64,000 nucleotides of DNA from Candidatus Hodarchaeum mangrovi (GCA_016839515.1 JAEOUE010000127.1:28014-92013), one strand, 5' to 3'. Positions 9,644-18,337 are shown, counted from the stretch's first letter. Notes: generated from the sequence alone by a model not told the origin. A program made the numbers and translations.

Positions 9644-9682
9644 CAAGTGCTTAATCTAGTATGAATTATAATTTTAATTCAG

Positions 9683-10714
9683 ATGTGGAAAAAAATGGCA
9701 AAAGCACAGACAATAATAGATGAAGAAGTCTTAGATGAAATTGAAGAACCAAAGAAAAGGAAAAAGACTAAAGAAGTAACGAATGAGACATTAACTTTCT
9801 TAGAATCTCTAAATGGAATTGGGCCAACAACTCGAAAGCGTCTTGAAGATGCAGGTTTTGGATCCAAAGAATCGATCGCACTAGCTACTAGAGCGCAATT
9901 GACTGAGATTTCGGGGATTGCAGAGAAAACTGCAACTTTACTAATTCGAGAAGCTCGTGCTCAATTTGATCTTGGTCTAAAGAAAGGAATTAGTTATCAA
10001 GAAGCAGCAAAAAAACGAATCAAATTACAATCGGGTTCATCTGTGTTTGATGAATTATTAGGCGGAGGATTTGAGTCTGGATCTATAACAGAATTAGCAG
10101 GGGAAAATGGTTGTGGAAAGACTCAAATTGTTCATCAGTTAGCAGTCAATTGCATTAATCAACTCAAAAAAGATGTAGTATGGATAGATACAGAAGGAAC
10201 ATTCCGTTTTAATCGTATTAAAGAGATGGCAGAGGATTTGGGACTAGATCATGAACATGTTTTAGAACGAATAACGATTGGACGAGCATATAATTCTGAA
10301 CATCAAATGGCGCTTACTGAAGAAGCCATTACTATGACCCCGAATATTGGTTTGGTAATTGTAGACAGTTTAATGTCAAACTTCAGGAATGAATTCGCTG
10401 GAAGAGGAACATTAGCAGAACGTCAACAATTAATTGGGAAACACCTCGCATTTATCACAAAACAAGCTGAAATAATGAACTTTGTAGCTGTTGTTACTAA
10501 TCAAGTTGCAGCTAAACCGGATGCTATGTTCTTTGGTGACCCCAATAGACCTGTCGGAGGCAATGTTGTTGGTCATACAGTTACAACAAGGATAATGATC
10601 CGTAAAGGGAAGGGGGAAAAGCGAACAGCAACTTTAACTAAAAATCCTGAATTACCAGATGGGAAAATTGAATTCGCAGTCATTGCTGAAGGCATCAGAG
10701 ATTATAAAGGATAA
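9683..10714 (+). CDS. radA: DNA repair and recombination protein RadA
   Basis: Archaeal RecA/Rad51 recombinase that forms filaments on single-strand DNA and catalyses strand exchange. After a Lys/Glu-rich N-terminal tail (about 35 residues) comes the helix-hairpin-helix domain (LNGIGPTTRKRL and ISGIAEKTA, residues 43-83). The ATPase core has Walker A GENGCGKT (140-147; Rad51 proteins usually have GEFGSGKT), Walker B LVIVD (224-228) and the L2 region with TNQVAAKPDAMFFGDPN. 343 residues is slightly longer than usual because of the tail. Start: ATG at 9683 or 9695 (MAKAQT), both downstream of the TATA box. It heads an operon with a HerA-like ATPase and an XPD-like helicase; the next gene begins about 13 bases after or overlaps the end. 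Confidence 0.95.
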   Translation: MWKKMAKAQTIIDEEVLDEIEEPKKRKKTKEVTNETLTFLESLNGIGPTTRKRLEDAGFGSKESIALATRAQLTEISGIAEKTATLLIREARAQFDLGLKKGISYQEAAKKRIKLQSGSSVFDELLGGGFESGSITELAGENGCGKTQIVHQLAVNCINQLKKDVVWIDTEGTFRFNRIKEMAEDLGLDHEHVLERITIGRAYNSEHQMALTEEAITMTPNIGLVIVDSLMSNFRNEFAGRGTLAERQQLIGKHLAFITKQAEIMNFVAVVTNQVAAKPDAMFFGDPNRPVGGNVVGHTVTTRIMIRKGKGEKRTATLTKNPELPDGKIEFAVIAEGIRDYKG

Positions 10715-10727
10715 TTTGGAATGTGGA

Positions 10728-13304
10728 ATGCGATCTATACAACTAGTAACAAAGATTTTAGAGGATAACTCTACCCTTTTACAAGTTGAAGTTCCTGATT
10801 CAATTGAGAAGTCTTTTATAGCTCCACAAGCTAATTTAATTTCTATTATTGCCATCCAACCCTCTGTTGACTTTAATGACGCATCAAATCATCTACTCTA
10901 TATATCGAGTCTTTCAGGGGTAGAAGTAATTCGACAAGTCTTTCCTATCTTAACAAAAAAACAGAAAGAAAATGGATTGAATGGATTAATGTTACTAGTA
11001 AAGATAAAAAAACCATTTACCATTCATTCAGATAAAGCACTTCATTATTTTATAAAAAAAGCCCGCAAAGACTTCCTACGCAATAGATCTACCACATTTT
11101 CACTCTTAGAAGCATCAGGTTACAAAGCTACTCTCATAACAGGAAAAAATTTGATAGAGGTTCACTATCATGGGAAAAGAATAGCTAAAGGGGTAACAGT
11201 ATTTCAAGGACATAAAGGATTTCATTCGAAATTGATTGAACCCTTTCTAAAATTGGATCGTGTGCCCTCACGGTTTATTCAAGATTATCCAGTTCAGGAT
11301 CTTCCAGTTCATCATGCCATTGGAACAAGAATCGATAATGATACTATCCCCGTGGGCTTTCCAAGATTATCAAGAGGTTCAATTTTGATAAATGGTTCTT
11401 CAAATACCGAGTTAATCCTTGTTCTTCAACAATTAATCTTTTCATTATCTCAGGATCGTTTATTAGGTCAAATTTTTGTCATTGACACTAAGAATGAACT
11501 TAATGGATTGATTAACCATATTCAAGGTACACCAAACAAACCAAAACGATTACAGATTTTTAGTTTAGGTACAAATTTTTATTTAAATTTATGTGACGTA
11601 ATTATTCCTATAGGACCCCATGAAAAGATTTCACAAGATAAAGCTGTTGGAAAAGCATGGAAAGCTCACTTGATATCGCAATTTATTCTCTCTTCATTAG
11701 ATACATCCGAGTACTTAATTTCTCGATACTCTGTACCGCTTGAATCTCAAATCCGTAAATCAGCAAACCAAACAACTTTTACACTCAATGAAGTAAAACT
11801 TTCATTTACCAATGATAGTAATAATGAAGCAACAGAAACCATTTATACTGATATGATGTCAATTGAGGCTTTAGAGGGGATATTAGAACAATTTAGATCC
11901 TTTAAAGAGATTAATTATAGTTTTTTTAAAGATCACTACCAAAAAAAATTAACTACCTCAAAAACAATCTCGTTTTTCCAATTTGGTAGTCAACCTCAGT
12001 TAATAAAAAGAGCTACTATTTTTTTCTTACTAGATTTCCTATCAAAGACATTAGAAAACTCATGTATTGTATTAACTCACGCAGATGAATTTCTGAGTCG
12101 TCGAACATCCTATCAGCGATCACGTGAGATAGTAACATCTAACTTAATGAGAGCATGTGAAGAGATTATTTCAAAAAATATTTTGTTAATCTCGAGTTCA
12201 AGTCTCCAATCAATTAGCAGTTCCTTGGACTCATTTGAGGAGATAAATAATTTAGTCTACTTACGAATGATAAATTCACAAGATCGAGAAATGCTTATGA
12301 AAAATCATCAGTTTCTCTTCAGGACATCAACATCCATAAACACTCAACAACAATGGCTAGGGGTTATGGAAGGGGAAGGATTATTATTTCGGTTCGATGC
12401 TCCTCAAAATAACGCGTATCATTTTAAGTTACAAAGTGATATTCCTATTAACACATCACCATTTAAAATTAATCCAATTAAGCCCTGGGGATCATCAACG
12501 CTTGGTCTGCCTTCAACAAAATTCGAAAGTCTAATGAATTTATTAAATGCATTAATTCAAAGTCCGATGCCTCAAAGCCAAGTATTGAACTATCTAGGAA
12601 ATTTAGGGGATCCCGAAGATGTATTAAAAACCTTTCAGGATAATGGTCTCTTTTCACGTAATTATCAAACTGGAAATCAGTTCCTTGCTATCTCAAATTA
12701 TGGTCATGATTATTACAATGAACAATTAACTAAAATTGCAGAACTTCCTCCTCCTTTATCACAGAATGACATCCTTTCAGTTTCGCAAATGTTTAAACAG
12801 TTAGAAAATGAATATAATTTTCTGGAATCAGCTGCTAAAACAGAGAAGACATTGTTTAAACTTAAAGAACTAAATATAAAGGTAAAAAACCTTATTGGGA
12901 GTACCCTAAACTACTTAAGATGCCTTAAACAGCAAGCAATTCCATGGAGAAGCTTTGCAGATTACACTGACTTATGTACAATTACTGGGATTGAATATAT
13001 GGACTTTCAGAGTCTTTTTGAGTTAGCAAACACCATTCTCAATAATCTGATGGTACAAATTGACAGAGAAAGGAAAAAGCTCACGGAAATAGAAATTAAA
13101 GAATCTCTAAGAACCTCTTCTCTTCAATTTCCAATGAGAAGCTTGGCAGATCATCTACCTTCAAATGAATTTATACATCTAAAAAATATCTCTAAAGAAT
13201 TGAATTTGCCTGAGTACCCTACAACCGGTATTCTAGATATTTTCTATGAATTACATTTACAAAATCGATCATTATTTGATGAAGTAGAGAAGAAGGGATA
13301 TTAA
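10728..13304 (+). CDS. HerA/VirB4-like ATPase fold protein with lost Walker A motif
   Basis: The layout matches HerA/FtsK-type motor ATPases: a beta-barrel-like N-terminal region (to about residue 220), then ILINGSSNTELILVLQQLI where a GxTGxGKS loop is expected, IFVIDTKNEL after it, a Walker B-like strand CIVLTHADEFL, an arginine-finger-like LVYLRMINSQDREML, and WLGVMEGEGLLFRFDAPQ as in HerA C-terminal strands. The P-loop Lys and Thr are absent (NGSSNTE) and the Walker B Asp-Glu is HADE. A winged-helix-like segment and helical region fill the C-terminal third. HerA normally pairs with NurA in end resection; here the partner would be a pseudo-ATPase. Start: the ORF opens at 10659 inside radA; I prefer ATG 10728, 13 bases after the radA stop. 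TAATG overlap with the next gene. Confidence 0.65.
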   Translation: MRSIQLVTKILEDNSTLLQVEVPDSIEKSFIAPQANLISIIAIQPSVDFNDASNHLLYISSLSGVEVIRQVFPILTKKQKENGLNGLMLLVKIKKPFTIHSDKALHYFIKKARKDFLRNRSTTFSLLEASGYKATLITGKNLIEVHYHGKRIAKGVTVFQGHKGFHSKLIEPFLKLDRVPSRFIQDYPVQDLPVHHAIGTRIDNDTIPVGFPRLSRGSILINGSSNTELILVLQQLIFSLSQDRLLGQIFVIDTKNELNGLINHIQGTPNKPKRLQIFSLGTNFYLNLCDVIIPIGPHEKISQDKAVGKAWKAHLISQFILSSLDTSEYLISRYSVPLESQIRKSANQTTFTLNEVKLSFTNDSNNEATETIYTDMMSIEALEGILEQFRSFKEINYSFFKDHYQKKLTTSKTISFFQFGSQPQLIKRATIFFLLDFLSKTLENSCIVLTHADEFLSRRTSYQRSREIVTSNLMRACEEIISKNILLISSSSLQSISSSLDSFEEINNLVYLRMINSQDREMLMKNHQFLFRTSTSINTQQQWLGVMEGEGLLFRFDAPQNNAYHFKLQSDIPINTSPFKINPIKPWGSSTLGLPSTKFESLMNLLNALIQSPMPQSQVLNYLGNLGDPEDVLKTFQDNGLFSRNYQTGNQFLAISNYGHDYYNEQLTKIAELPPPLSQNDILSVSQMFKQLENEYNFLESAAKTEKTLFKLKELNIKVKNLIGSTLNYLRCLKQQAIPWRSFADYTDLCTITGIEYMDFQSLFELANTILNNLMVQIDRERKKLTEIEIKESLRTSSLQFPMRSLADHLPSNEFIHLKNISKELNLPEYPTTGILDIFYELHLQNRSLFDEVEKKGY

Positions 13305-15058
13305 TGGTATTAAAAGAGAGTATTTTACCCCCTTCTCTGCAATTGTTTCCTTATCAATCATTAAGAAATTACCAATCACAATTCCTTCGATTTGTAGAAA
13401 ACAATCAAAAAGTAATAATTCATGCACCAGTGGGATTTGGAAAGACTATTATGGCTTTAATTTCAAGTCTTCCCCTAGTGAAGCAAGAAAATTATCAATT
13501 AATCATATTTGTCAGAACAAAAGCCCAGGTCTTTCGTGTTTTCTTAAATGAGATTTATAAAATTGCCAATTCACGGAAATATGGTTATTTAACTGCAGTT
13601 CCTCTAATCTTAAAATCGGATCTATGCCTAAAAATTGAAGAAATTCCTCAATTCCATAAAGGGATCTGTTCATCCATTCGTTGTCCACATCTTGAGCAAG
13701 CACGTTCAATTCCTGAAGAAGATTTACCAACAATAGTTGAACAAGTGACTATAACATCCCATGAAAATGATAAAATTTCTATTGAAACTTTTCAAAATGC
13801 TTTTCGTGAATTTGGTTGTCCTTATTATGTGATTAAAAGATGTATTCCTTATGCAAATATTATTGTAACTACTCAGACTTATATCCGATCTAAAAACCTT
13901 CAACCAATGTTTTCTGAGTTGTTAAATAAAAGTACATTCTCTGCTAAAATAGCAATTATAGATGAGGGTCATAATTTTTCTGCTGATATTGAAGCTGAAA
14001 TTTCACTAAGTGATCTTCAACGAGCTTCTTCAATTATACCACTGAAGATTTTCGATACTCTTCAAGATCTAATATATTTTCATAAAGGAATGGTTGAAAG
14101 ACCATTCGGATTGTCTGTTGCAGCAATCGATGCTTTTCTTGAACATGAAAAAAAAATAACTCTAATAGAAAAGACCCAACTATTAAAAATAAAAGAATTT
14201 ATCCAATCTCGAGGAGATATATGGATTTCTGAAGAATCCAAGATAATACAATTAAACCCTTTTCCCCAATCAGTATTTGAGTTTATTAACCCTTTTTTCC
14301 AACGAATAATCCTTATGTCAGGGACCTTCCAACCAATCAAATCCTATAAACTATTATATGGAATCAATCATTATGCAAATTTATCTATTCCCTCTGATTT
14401 TCAATTTAGTTTTAATAGCATAATGTACAACAGACGATTCACCTCAAGATTTACTCAACGTTCCGCTAAAACATACGAAAATATGGTAAATGTTATTCAA
14501 AGGCTACATGAATCAAATCCATTTCATACAATAGTGTTTACAACCTCACATGAATTCAAACATAAATTAATTACTCATCTTCAACTCCCTAATTATTATG
14601 TAGAAAAGATTGATTCACCACCCCATTTCTTAGATGAACTATCAGATAAAAAACACGAATTAATACTTGGAGTGCTTGGCGGACGCTTATCTGAAGGAGT
14701 AGAAATTCTGAATCACGACAATCGAAGTCTATTAACTTTAATTATCATAGCAGGGATGCCCTATCCACGTCCTGATGCTACAAATAAATTACTACGTAAC
14801 CTTTATACAAGAAAATGGGGAATTAAAATGGCGCAACACATTACTACACTACCATTGACACGGACTATATCACAAGCAATTGGTCGAGGGATCCGTTCTG
14901 AATCAGATTTTGCTGCTAGTTTAATTCTTGATTATAGAGCAATTCGTCTCCGTCCTATGCTCCCACCAACTAAGATTTTCAAGGATCTTTCTTCCTTGTA
15001 CAATGCCTATGATCTTTTTTATGCTAAAATGCGCAAAATTTTCTCACTAAAGGATTAA
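13304..15058 (+). CDS. XPD/Rad3-like Fe-S superfamily 2 DNA helicase
   Basis: A 584-residue helicase of the XPD/DinG family, which unwinds DNA 5' to 3' in repair. Visible motifs: Q-like LRNYQSQFLRF, Walker A APVGFGKT (about residues 41-48), Walker B IIDEGHNF (about 218; DEGH in place of DEAH), motif III LMSGTFQP, and motif VI QAIGRGIRSESD (about 525). The four cysteines for a 4Fe-4S cluster are C108 (DLCLK), C122 and C127 (GICSSIRC) and C172 (GCPYY), in XPD order, followed by the arch-type strand ANIIVTTQ. It appears fully active. Its ATG overlaps the stop of the HerA-like gene, so it is cotranslated with radA partners. Whether it is the orthologue of XPD or a paralogue is not resolved. Confidence 0.85.
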   Translation: MVLKESILPPSLQLFPYQSLRNYQSQFLRFVENNQKVIIHAPVGFGKTIMALISSLPLVKQENYQLIIFVRTKAQVFRVFLNEIYKIANSRKYGYLTAVPLILKSDLCLKIEEIPQFHKGICSSIRCPHLEQARSIPEEDLPTIVEQVTITSHENDKISIETFQNAFREFGCPYYVIKRCIPYANIIVTTQTYIRSKNLQPMFSELLNKSTFSAKIAIIDEGHNFSADIEAEISLSDLQRASSIIPLKIFDTLQDLIYFHKGMVERPFGLSVAAIDAFLEHEKKITLIEKTQLLKIKEFIQSRGDIWISEESKIIQLNPFPQSVFEFINPFFQRIILMSGTFQPIKSYKLLYGINHYANLSIPSDFQFSFNSIMYNRRFTSRFTQRSAKTYENMVNVIQRLHESNPFHTIVFTTSHEFKHKLITHLQLPNYYVEKIDSPPHFLDELSDKKHELILGVLGGRLSEGVEILNHDNRSLLTLIIIAGMPYPRPDATNKLLRNLYTRKWGIKMAQHITTLPLTRTISQAIGRGIRSESDFAASLILDYRAIRLRPMLPPTKIFKDLSSLYNAYDLFYAKMRKIFSLKD

Positions 15059-15064
15059 TATTAA

Positions 15065-16909
15065 TTAATGTTTTAATAATATCTTAAGAACTGGAAGAAT
15101 TTCATCTATTGTCATGATAGGAATACTGCAAAGATTGAATTTCCCAATAAGATTAAATAGAGTATATCGGACATCTAAACTATAATCTTTTAATACGCTT
15201 GGAATATATAAGACCTTAATCTCTTTATATTTTTCTTTTAAATCATTAAGAATATTAGAGGCTTCAGGTAATATTGAACTGATTGTTTCGGAGGTCAGAA
15301 TAAGAATAAAATCTTTTTTTTTGGTAATCAATCCTGGATACTTAGTCTTGTCTGATTTTACAATATTATAATTTTCTGAAAGGATATAGGGAATTTTTGA
15401 TTCATATAAAATTGGTGATAATCTTAATTCTATTTGATCGGATTTTTGTTCTTTTCCCATGATTTGAGACTTTAGTCTTTTATTCAAGATTTCAGGGTCA
15501 AAATTAGATTTATTCTTATTTTGAATAGAAAAAAACCGCTTTTGTTCATTTGTTCCTTTTCCAATTAAGAAAAATCGTGGAATCTCAACATTTAATGTAT
15601 TTAATGTTTCTATTGTGTTAGTTGCGACATCAAAGGCAATAATAATAAGGGAATGTGATGCTAAATAGTTATTAGCAGTATTTGCTATACATATAGTTAC
15701 TTTTCTTTCTGTAAAGGGTAATAAGTACCGTTTCAAATCTATTTCATTAAACGAGCTTATTGGATGTTCAACATATAGAACTCGTAATCCGATTTCTTGA
15801 AAAGTCTTCTGAAGAAATCTTGCATTGTAATAATTATGTGTTAAAACTAAAATACCCTCAGAATATTGGGAAATTAGTTTAAATAACACTTGGATCTTAG
15901 GATGGGGAATCTCCCTGTTTAAATGGATATATTCTCTCAATTTTTGAATTTTTAGATCATTTAAAAACACTGAAATCGCTTTTTGACCTAATTGATCATC
16001 TATTTGCTTTGACTTCAAACGAGATTCTAAATTATCAAAATAGTCTATAACACCTTTAAAACCCTGAGAGATTACCAAGTGTAGTAATGAATAGATTCGA
16101 TAGAGATTTCCTGTTTGAATCATTATTTTTGTATTTCCTTCCCTCTTTAAACTTTCATGAATAGCTTTAACTTGTCTAATAGGGGCTTTTAAAGTAAGAT
16201 TAATCCCACTATACTTAAGATGGTCTATCTCGAATTCCCTGAGCTGATTAAGCAGATCTAATATGAAAAAATACTCTTTCGGATAAGGAATGTAATAGGG
16301 GTGAATATTTACCTTTGATTCTCCAGTTTCATTCTGAAGTCTTTTTACTTCTTGTAACCCCAAAGCATTACACACTTGGAAAAGTCGCTCATAATTGTTA
16401 ATTCGGGTACACCCAATAAGTCGAGATTTTGATAATTTTTTAGTTATATAACGTATAGAACTTGAACCAACACATCTTTCTGCAGACAAAATAAAGATAA
16501 GGGTAAATTTATCACAATTTTCTAGATTTTTTTCTTTTAAATCATTTTTCAATGTTTTAGGAGTTGTTAATATTATCGAATAATTTTGATAATCTTTTTT
16601 ACGAGCATTTGGTAAAATTGATCCGTTCACTGCTGTAATACGATGGTCAATTAAGCCAGAAGTTTTCAATCCATTTAGGATATAATTCTGAAAATTAGGT
16701 TTTAGGATAACTAATATCTTTTGATTTTGCTTGTTTTTCTGTTTTAACATAAAAAGAGATACTAAGCTCATCATTCGTAACAAATTAGAATTTTCGCGAT
16801 AAATAACTAATATATTATGGTCAAGAAGACTTGGTAAGAGTAATTGCTCTTCAAGTGAAGGAATAAATCCTAGATTATTTATCAAATTCACGCTTTCATC
16901 CATACTCAT
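15065..16909 (-). CDS. Degenerate Hef/FANCM-XPF-like helicase-nuclease homologue
   Basis: The 614 residues can be followed along archaeal Hef (FANCM/XPF family): NILVIYRENSNLLRM where the Walker A loop belongs, SIILTTPKTLKNDL matching the VIVATPQTIENDL region (motif Ib), TLIFILSAERCVG where LIVFDEAHRAVG belongs, LIGCTRINNYERL for LIGLTASPG, then HPKIQVLFKLIS, ILVLTHNYYNARFL and a TICIANTANNYL strand for motifs IV-V. The QRRGRTGR motif VI is missing. The last 120 residues (LRLSPILYESKIPYIL to the end) align in strand order with the XPF nuclease domain but lack ERKxxxD. So both helicase and nuclease centres look inactive. It converges on the radA operon with 6 bases between stops, and overlaps the small upstream gene by 14 bases. 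Assignment is by motif pattern, not alignment software. Confidence 0.6.
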   Translation of the reverse strand: MSMDESVNLINNLGFIPSLEEQLLLPSLLDHNILVIYRENSNLLRMMSLVSLFMLKQKNKQNQKILVILKPNFQNYILNGLKTSGLIDHRITAVNGSILPNARKKDYQNYSIILTTPKTLKNDLKEKNLENCDKFTLIFILSAERCVGSSSIRYITKKLSKSRLIGCTRINNYERLFQVCNALGLQEVKRLQNETGESKVNIHPYYIPYPKEYFFILDLLNQLREFEIDHLKYSGINLTLKAPIRQVKAIHESLKREGNTKIMIQTGNLYRIYSLLHLVISQGFKGVIDYFDNLESRLKSKQIDDQLGQKAISVFLNDLKIQKLREYIHLNREIPHPKIQVLFKLISQYSEGILVLTHNYYNARFLQKTFQEIGLRVLYVEHPISSFNEIDLKRYLLPFTERKVTICIANTANNYLASHSLIIIAFDVATNTIETLNTLNVEIPRFFLIGKGTNEQKRFFSIQNKNKSNFDPEILNKRLKSQIMGKEQKSDQIELRLSPILYESKIPYILSENYNIVKSDKTKYPGLITKKKDFILILTSETISSILPEASNILNDLKEKYKEIKVLYIPSVLKDYSLDVRYTLFNLIGKFNLCSIPIMTIDEILPVLKILLKH

Positions 16910-17192
16910 GCTTTGACTCTTCCCTGGTTTTTAACCTGTTATCAATTGGTCTATTAAGAAACTGGTGAAAGTCTTCTATTTCAGATGACTGGTCTAGATT
17001 TTTAATACAGCTTTTATGTGCACTACAGGTGATTACTTTAGCATTTCTGATGACTAAATCGGGAACCCGACGATTTAACAGAAAATAACATACGCCCCCT
17101 ACTCCATAATTACCAAACTCACAAATTAAACACAATGGTGAATTAAGAAAGATTTCATCAATATATGGTTGAAGATGTAATTGATAGGTCAT
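16896..17192 (-). CDS. Small cysteine-rich protein, possible zinc binding
   Basis: I do not recognise this 98-residue protein. It contains five cysteines in metal-ligand-like spacing: CLIC, GVCYFLL and TCSAHKSC, plus a His in the last group, with a charged C-terminal tail (RLKTREESKHEYG). A zinc-ribbon or treble-clef fold is plausible. The ATG is preceded by a strong GGTGAG ribosome binding site, part of which lies in a hairpin (see 17201-17222). It is the first gene of a two-gene unit with the Hef-like protein (14-base overlap), so it probably acts with it. Confidence 0.6.
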   Translation of the reverse strand: MTYQLHLQPYIDEIFLNSPLCLICEFGNYGVGGVCYFLLNRRVPDLVIRNAKVITCSAHKSCIKNLDQSSEIEDFHQFLNRPIDNRLKTREESKHEYG

Positions 17193-17200
17193 GAACTCTC

Positions 17201-17222
17201 ACCTAGATTTTTTCATCTAGGT
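17201..17222 (-). promoter_or_regulatory. Hairpin covering the ribosome binding site of the small cysteine-rich gene
   Basis: A perfect inverted repeat, ACCTAGAT / ATCTAGGT, with a six-base loop (GAAAAA on the transcript). In the leftward mRNA the right arm ends in AGGT, which is the start of the AGGTGAG ribosome binding site 8 bases before the ATG at 17192. Folding would hide part of that site. As DNA, the same sequence could be a dimeric repressor operator between the divergent genes at 17192 and 17304. Both readings are inference; the repeat itself is direct. Confidence 0.5.
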
Positions 17223-17303
17223 ATAGAACTTCTAGTTAATATATCAAAAATCAAAATTATTATTATTTAAGCTAATTTTCCAATACTAACTTGGAGAACT
17301 TAA

Positions 17304-17825
17304 ATGTTAACTGAAACTTATCTGATAAAAGTTCTTGACACAATTCTAAAGGAACAGGTGGAATTTCTTTCTTTTCCAGAGCTGCAGATTACCTCAAAGA
17401 ACCTTGATTTAAAGAAAATTGTTGAAAAAGATCAAATCCGAATTGATCTAGCAGCATTAAATAATTTTGATGGATCTATCTATTTCTTTGAAGCAGAGAC
17501 TACACTTTATAGTTTTCATCCAATATCCTATCGACATTTTTGTGACTTTTGTTATCTAGTTTGTCCAGCAGAAAGCTTTGACCTCCTTGATTCTGAATCA
17601 AAACAGCAGCAAATTAACTGGGCAGATGAAATGGGTGTAGGAATCATCACAATAACCTCAGATCGGAATGTTAACATCCGATTACGAGCGAAACGTCAAG
17701 AATTAACACCAGTGATTCGAAAAGAAGTTATAAGAATGATGGATCAACGCACTCGTATTAATTTTTCAACAATTCCTCTGTGGGAGAGAACTTTTGCCAA
17801 AAATTCTGAAGGAATGGGAGAGTAG
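17304..17825 (+). CDS. MmcB-like restriction-endonuclease-fold protein
   Basis: The 173-residue protein resembles MmcB-type PD-(D/E)XK proteins: IRIDLAALNNFDGSIYFFEAET (about residues 51-73) matches the usual R-x-D-L...G-x-I...E-V-K strand pair, followed by FCDFCYLVCPAESFDLL and GVGIITI, as in that family. The expected catalytic Lys of E-x-K is Glu here (EAET), so activity is uncertain. Known family: DNA-repair-associated nucleases or nuclease-like proteins. It has a good ribosome binding site (GGAG) before the ATG and is 23 bases ahead of the next gene, likely one operon. It diverges from the Hef-like unit, so it may share its repair context. Confidence 0.6.
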   Translation: MLTETYLIKVLDTILKEQVEFLSFPELQITSKNLDLKKIVEKDQIRIDLAALNNFDGSIYFFEAETTLYSFHPISYRHFCDFCYLVCPAESFDLLDSESKQQQINWADEMGVGIITITSDRNVNIRLRAKRQELTPVIRKEVIRMMDQRTRINFSTIPLWERTFAKNSEGMGE

Positions 17826-17848
17826 AAAGTACGCCACGAAAAGCCAAG

Positions 17849-18319
17849 ATGTCGGTTGGAAACACAACTGATAGAAAAAAAGCAGATTTATTCAATTCTA
17901 TTGAAGATTTAATTAAAAAAGGGTATATCCAAGATGCTATCGACCATCTCGAATATCTTTATCGAACAACACCATCTATCAAACAAACTATCCTTCTGAA
18001 ATTCGCAAAGCTTTATACTCAAATCGCACAACCTGAAAAAGCACTTCTATATCTTCAGAAAATAATTCCCACTTCTGATTTACAGACAAATGAATTAATA
18101 TTTGAAAATTTAATCAAACTCGACAAGGAACGTCAAGCAATAATGTTTATCGCACGATCAGACCTTTCTATAAACCAAAAAACCATTCTCCTTAAAAATA
18201 ATGGTCTTTTAAAAGAGCCTTCAGTCTTAATACAACCCGTAATCCTTCAATGTTTGAAATGTAATTCCTTCCTGTTCTTCTTGAACAATAAATTAACCTG
18301 TCTAACCTGTAGATGCTAG
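17849..18319 (+). CDS. TPR-like helical protein with C-terminal zinc ribbon
   Basis: A 156-residue protein with helical repeats in the first two thirds (DLIKKGYIQDAIDHLEYLY, then FAKLYTQIAQPEKALLYLQ, the A/G/Y/L spacing of tetratricopeptide repeats) and a C-terminal zinc-ribbon half pair CLKC...CLTC. No enzymatic motif. It follows the MmcB-like gene at 23 bases and is probably cotranslated. A protein-protein or nucleic-acid adaptor is plausible. Family not recognised. Confidence 0.6.
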   Translation: MSVGNTTDRKKADLFNSIEDLIKKGYIQDAIDHLEYLYRTTPSIKQTILLKFAKLYTQIAQPEKALLYLQKIIPTSDLQTNELIFENLIKLDKERQAIMFIARSDLSINQKTILLKNNGLLKEPSVLIQPVILQCLKCNSFLFFLNNKLTCLTCRC

Positions 18320-18337
18320 CTTCCCTCAAATACTCCA

